This document shows positions 5,145-5,924 of a stretch of 5,924 nt of DNA, piece by piece; within the stretch, counting starts at the first letter, position 1; each line of letters opens with the position of its first letter. A program made the translations under genes and the position numbers. Source of the DNA: Pyrobaculum sp. (lineage in GTDB: Archaea > Thermoproteota > Thermoprotei > Thermoproteales > Thermoproteaceae); assembly GCA_009903905.1 (NCBI GenBank), contig WYEI01000003.1, positions 1 to 5,924 on the forward strand. Direction: 5' to 3'. The notes beneath the pieces were generated by a model. That model made no database searches. It was not told the origin of the DNA and saw only the letters and a program-made list of their open reading frames with translations.

Positions 5145-5162
5145 AGATAAAAGCCTGTCTCT

Positions 5163-5174
5163 CCTTATATAGCT
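5163..5174 (-). promoter_or_regulatory. TATA box of the class I methyltransferase gene
   Basis: On the minus strand this reads GCTATATAAGGA, a strong archaeal TATA box centred about 24 bases before the GTG at 5144, which fits a leaderless transcript. It begins right at the stop codon (5173-5175) of the upstream 95-residue gene. A second AT-rich patch, CTTTTATCT, directly next to the GTG is too close to act as a TATA box. Confidence 0.65.
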
Positions 5175-5460
5175 ACCTCCTCCAGGCGGACCTATCGCTT
5201 AGAGCCCGCCTCACCTCCTCCGGCGTTGCGTTGCAACCGTTTTTCCTCAGCCAGTCTGTCAGCAGTCGGAGGAATAATTCTGCGTTGTGTCTGCCGAGGG
5301 TTTTCTCCAGCACTTCGTATGAGCGCCACGGCTCCTCCACGAGAAAATAGTCAAAAGGCCTGCCGAAAGTTGCCAAGACGCGGTAATGGATAAGCGTACG
5401 CATGGCGAAAAACGCCGGGTCGCCGTAAAACTTCGCCAGGAGCTCCTTTGTGATACACAT
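5173..5460 (-). CDS. Small protein of unknown function (95 residues)
   Basis: I do not recognise this protein. It is predicted helical with no membrane segment or signal peptide. Visible segments are an N-terminal helix (ITKELLAKFYGDPAFFAMRT, 3-22), an aromatic central strip (YRVLATFGRPFDYFLVEEPW, 26-45), an amphipathic helix (AELFLRLLTDWLRKN, 60-74) and an arginine-rich end (EEVRRALSDRSAWRR, 81-95). ATG 5460 lies one base after the stop of the upstream gene (TAG 5462-5464), so the two are co-transcribed and probably coupled by reinitiation. ATG TGT ATC ACA AAG GAG has no competing upstream start because that stop closes the space. The tight pairing suggests a joint function with the upstream unknown; it could be a small DNA-binding or partner protein, but no motif proves this. 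Confidence 0.72.
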   Translation of the reverse strand: MCITKELLAKFYGDPAFFAMRTLIHYRVLATFGRPFDYFLVEEPWRSYEVLEKTLGRHNAELFLRLLTDWLRKNGCNATPEEVRRALSDRSAWRR

Positions 5461-5461
5461 A

Positions 5462-5923
5462 CTACTCTTTGGAATATACTACCCTTCTCTTTTCCGTGTC
5501 CACGTGGAATTTAAACTGGAGGGGCTGCGCCGTCTCTGGCGTATAAGCCGTGAGTGTGTCGTTGTCAAATATGAAGACGTAATCTATCAGCGAGCCCACT
5601 TTACTAGCTATATCTCTCCAGACGTCGTGGGAGTTAAACACAAGCACCGTGGTGACTGGGTGGTTTATAACTGACTGATACACCCTGGCGGCCTCTATTA
5701 GGAGGTCGGCGCCCGCCGTCACGGCCACTTGTTCGTACTGATCTGCAAAATGCACGTCGTATCTCTCCCGGTTTATCATCGAGGCGATGGCGTACCACCA
5801 GGCCAAAGACTTGTGTTCAGCCACTGGGTGGTAGAACCAGTGGATCCCCGGCCTCTGCCACTTGACGCCTAACGCCTCGGCGAACTTCACAAAAGTCGGC
5901 ACCACCTTGTGGTGGTGGTACAA
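5462..5923 (-). CDS. Protein of unknown function, C-terminal part (runs to right edge)
   Basis: The minus frame is open from the right edge to TAG 5462-5464. TTG 5921-5923 could be read as a start, but the frame continues to the edge and the N-terminus probably lies beyond the window. The 153 visible residues begin with a histidine cluster (HHH) and contain more aromatic and histidine residues (IHWFYHPVAEHKSLAWWYAI, 27-46), then an alternating alpha/beta pattern: VAVTAGADLLIEAARVYQS (66-84), TTVLVFNSHDVW (91-102), VGSLIDYVFIFDNDTLTAY (109-127), and a final strand pair up to residue 153. TVLVFNSHDVW and DYVFIFDND look like Rossmann-type strands ending in polar residues, so a nucleotide- or metal-binding alpha/beta fold is possible. 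I do not recognise the family. It is coupled to the 95-residue gene one base downstream. Confidence 0.7.
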   Translation of the reverse strand: MYHHHKVVPTFVKFAEALGVKWQRPGIHWFYHPVAEHKSLAWWYAIASMINRERYDVHFADQYEQVAVTAGADLLIEAARVYQSVINHPVTTVLVFNSHDVWRDIASKVGSLIDYVFIFDNDTLTAYTPETAQPLQFKFHVDTEKRRVVYSKE

Positions 5924-5924
5924 C

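Noticed and set aside
1..5924. CRISPR arrays, C/D box sRNAs and insertion-sequence transposases
   Set aside because: No regularly spaced repeats, no paired C and D box motifs outside coding sequence, and no transposase motifs were found on either strand.

Overview
The window looks like chromosomal DNA of a hyperthermophilic crenarchaeon of the Thermoproteaceae, most likely Pyrobaculum. The reasons are a partial gene recognisable as the Pyrobaculum repeat family PaREP2b, moderately high GC with AGG/AGA arginine codons, GTG and TTG starts, and TATA boxes placed about 20-25 bases before start codons, as expected for the leaderless transcripts common in this group. The species call is inference; no rRNA or tRNA is present.

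Layout. Bases 1-462 (minus) hold the first 154 codons of a PaREP2b-type gene that runs off the left edge, with a TATA box near 533. Bases 463-710 are AT-rich and gene-free and contain a perfect 9-bp dyad (572-597). Bases about 715-1251 (minus) hold a broken beta-propeller-like gene whose parts lie in different frames, joined at short homopolymers. Bases 1371-1925 (plus) encode the C-terminal two thirds of an encapsulin, the HK97-fold shell protein of protein nanocompartments. A fragment resembling its missing N-terminal part lies just upstream in another frame (about 1286-1400). Bases 1926-2285 contain no gene, only a TATA/dyad pair at 2038-2062. Bases 2286-2503 (minus) hold a small helical gene broken by two single-base shifts. 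Bases 2504-2717 are non-coding and hold a 13-bp imperfect inverted repeat.

From 2718 rightwards the DNA is compact and intact. A leaderless promoter drives a zinc-ribbon protein (2743-3051), which overlaps by 10 bases a SAM-dependent methyltransferase-like protein (3042-3971). This pair converges, with an 8-base overlap, on a minus-strand series: a YjjX/DUF84 inosine/xanthosine triphosphatase (3964-4506), a second class I SAM methyltransferase (4527-5144), a 95-residue unknown (5173-5460) and, one base away, a partial unknown (5462 to the right edge). The triphosphatase and the second methyltransferase each have their own TATA box at or beside the stop codon of the gene upstream.

The main point of interest is the left half. 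It holds an encapsulin of the type seen in the Pyrococcus ferritin-encapsulin fusion, in a stretch where three genes in about 1.8 kb appear broken by single-base length changes, mostly in mononucleotide runs. This is either a decaying nanocompartment locus, frequent slippage in a lineage known for mutable mononucleotide tracts, or sequence error. No cargo gene is visible in the window.
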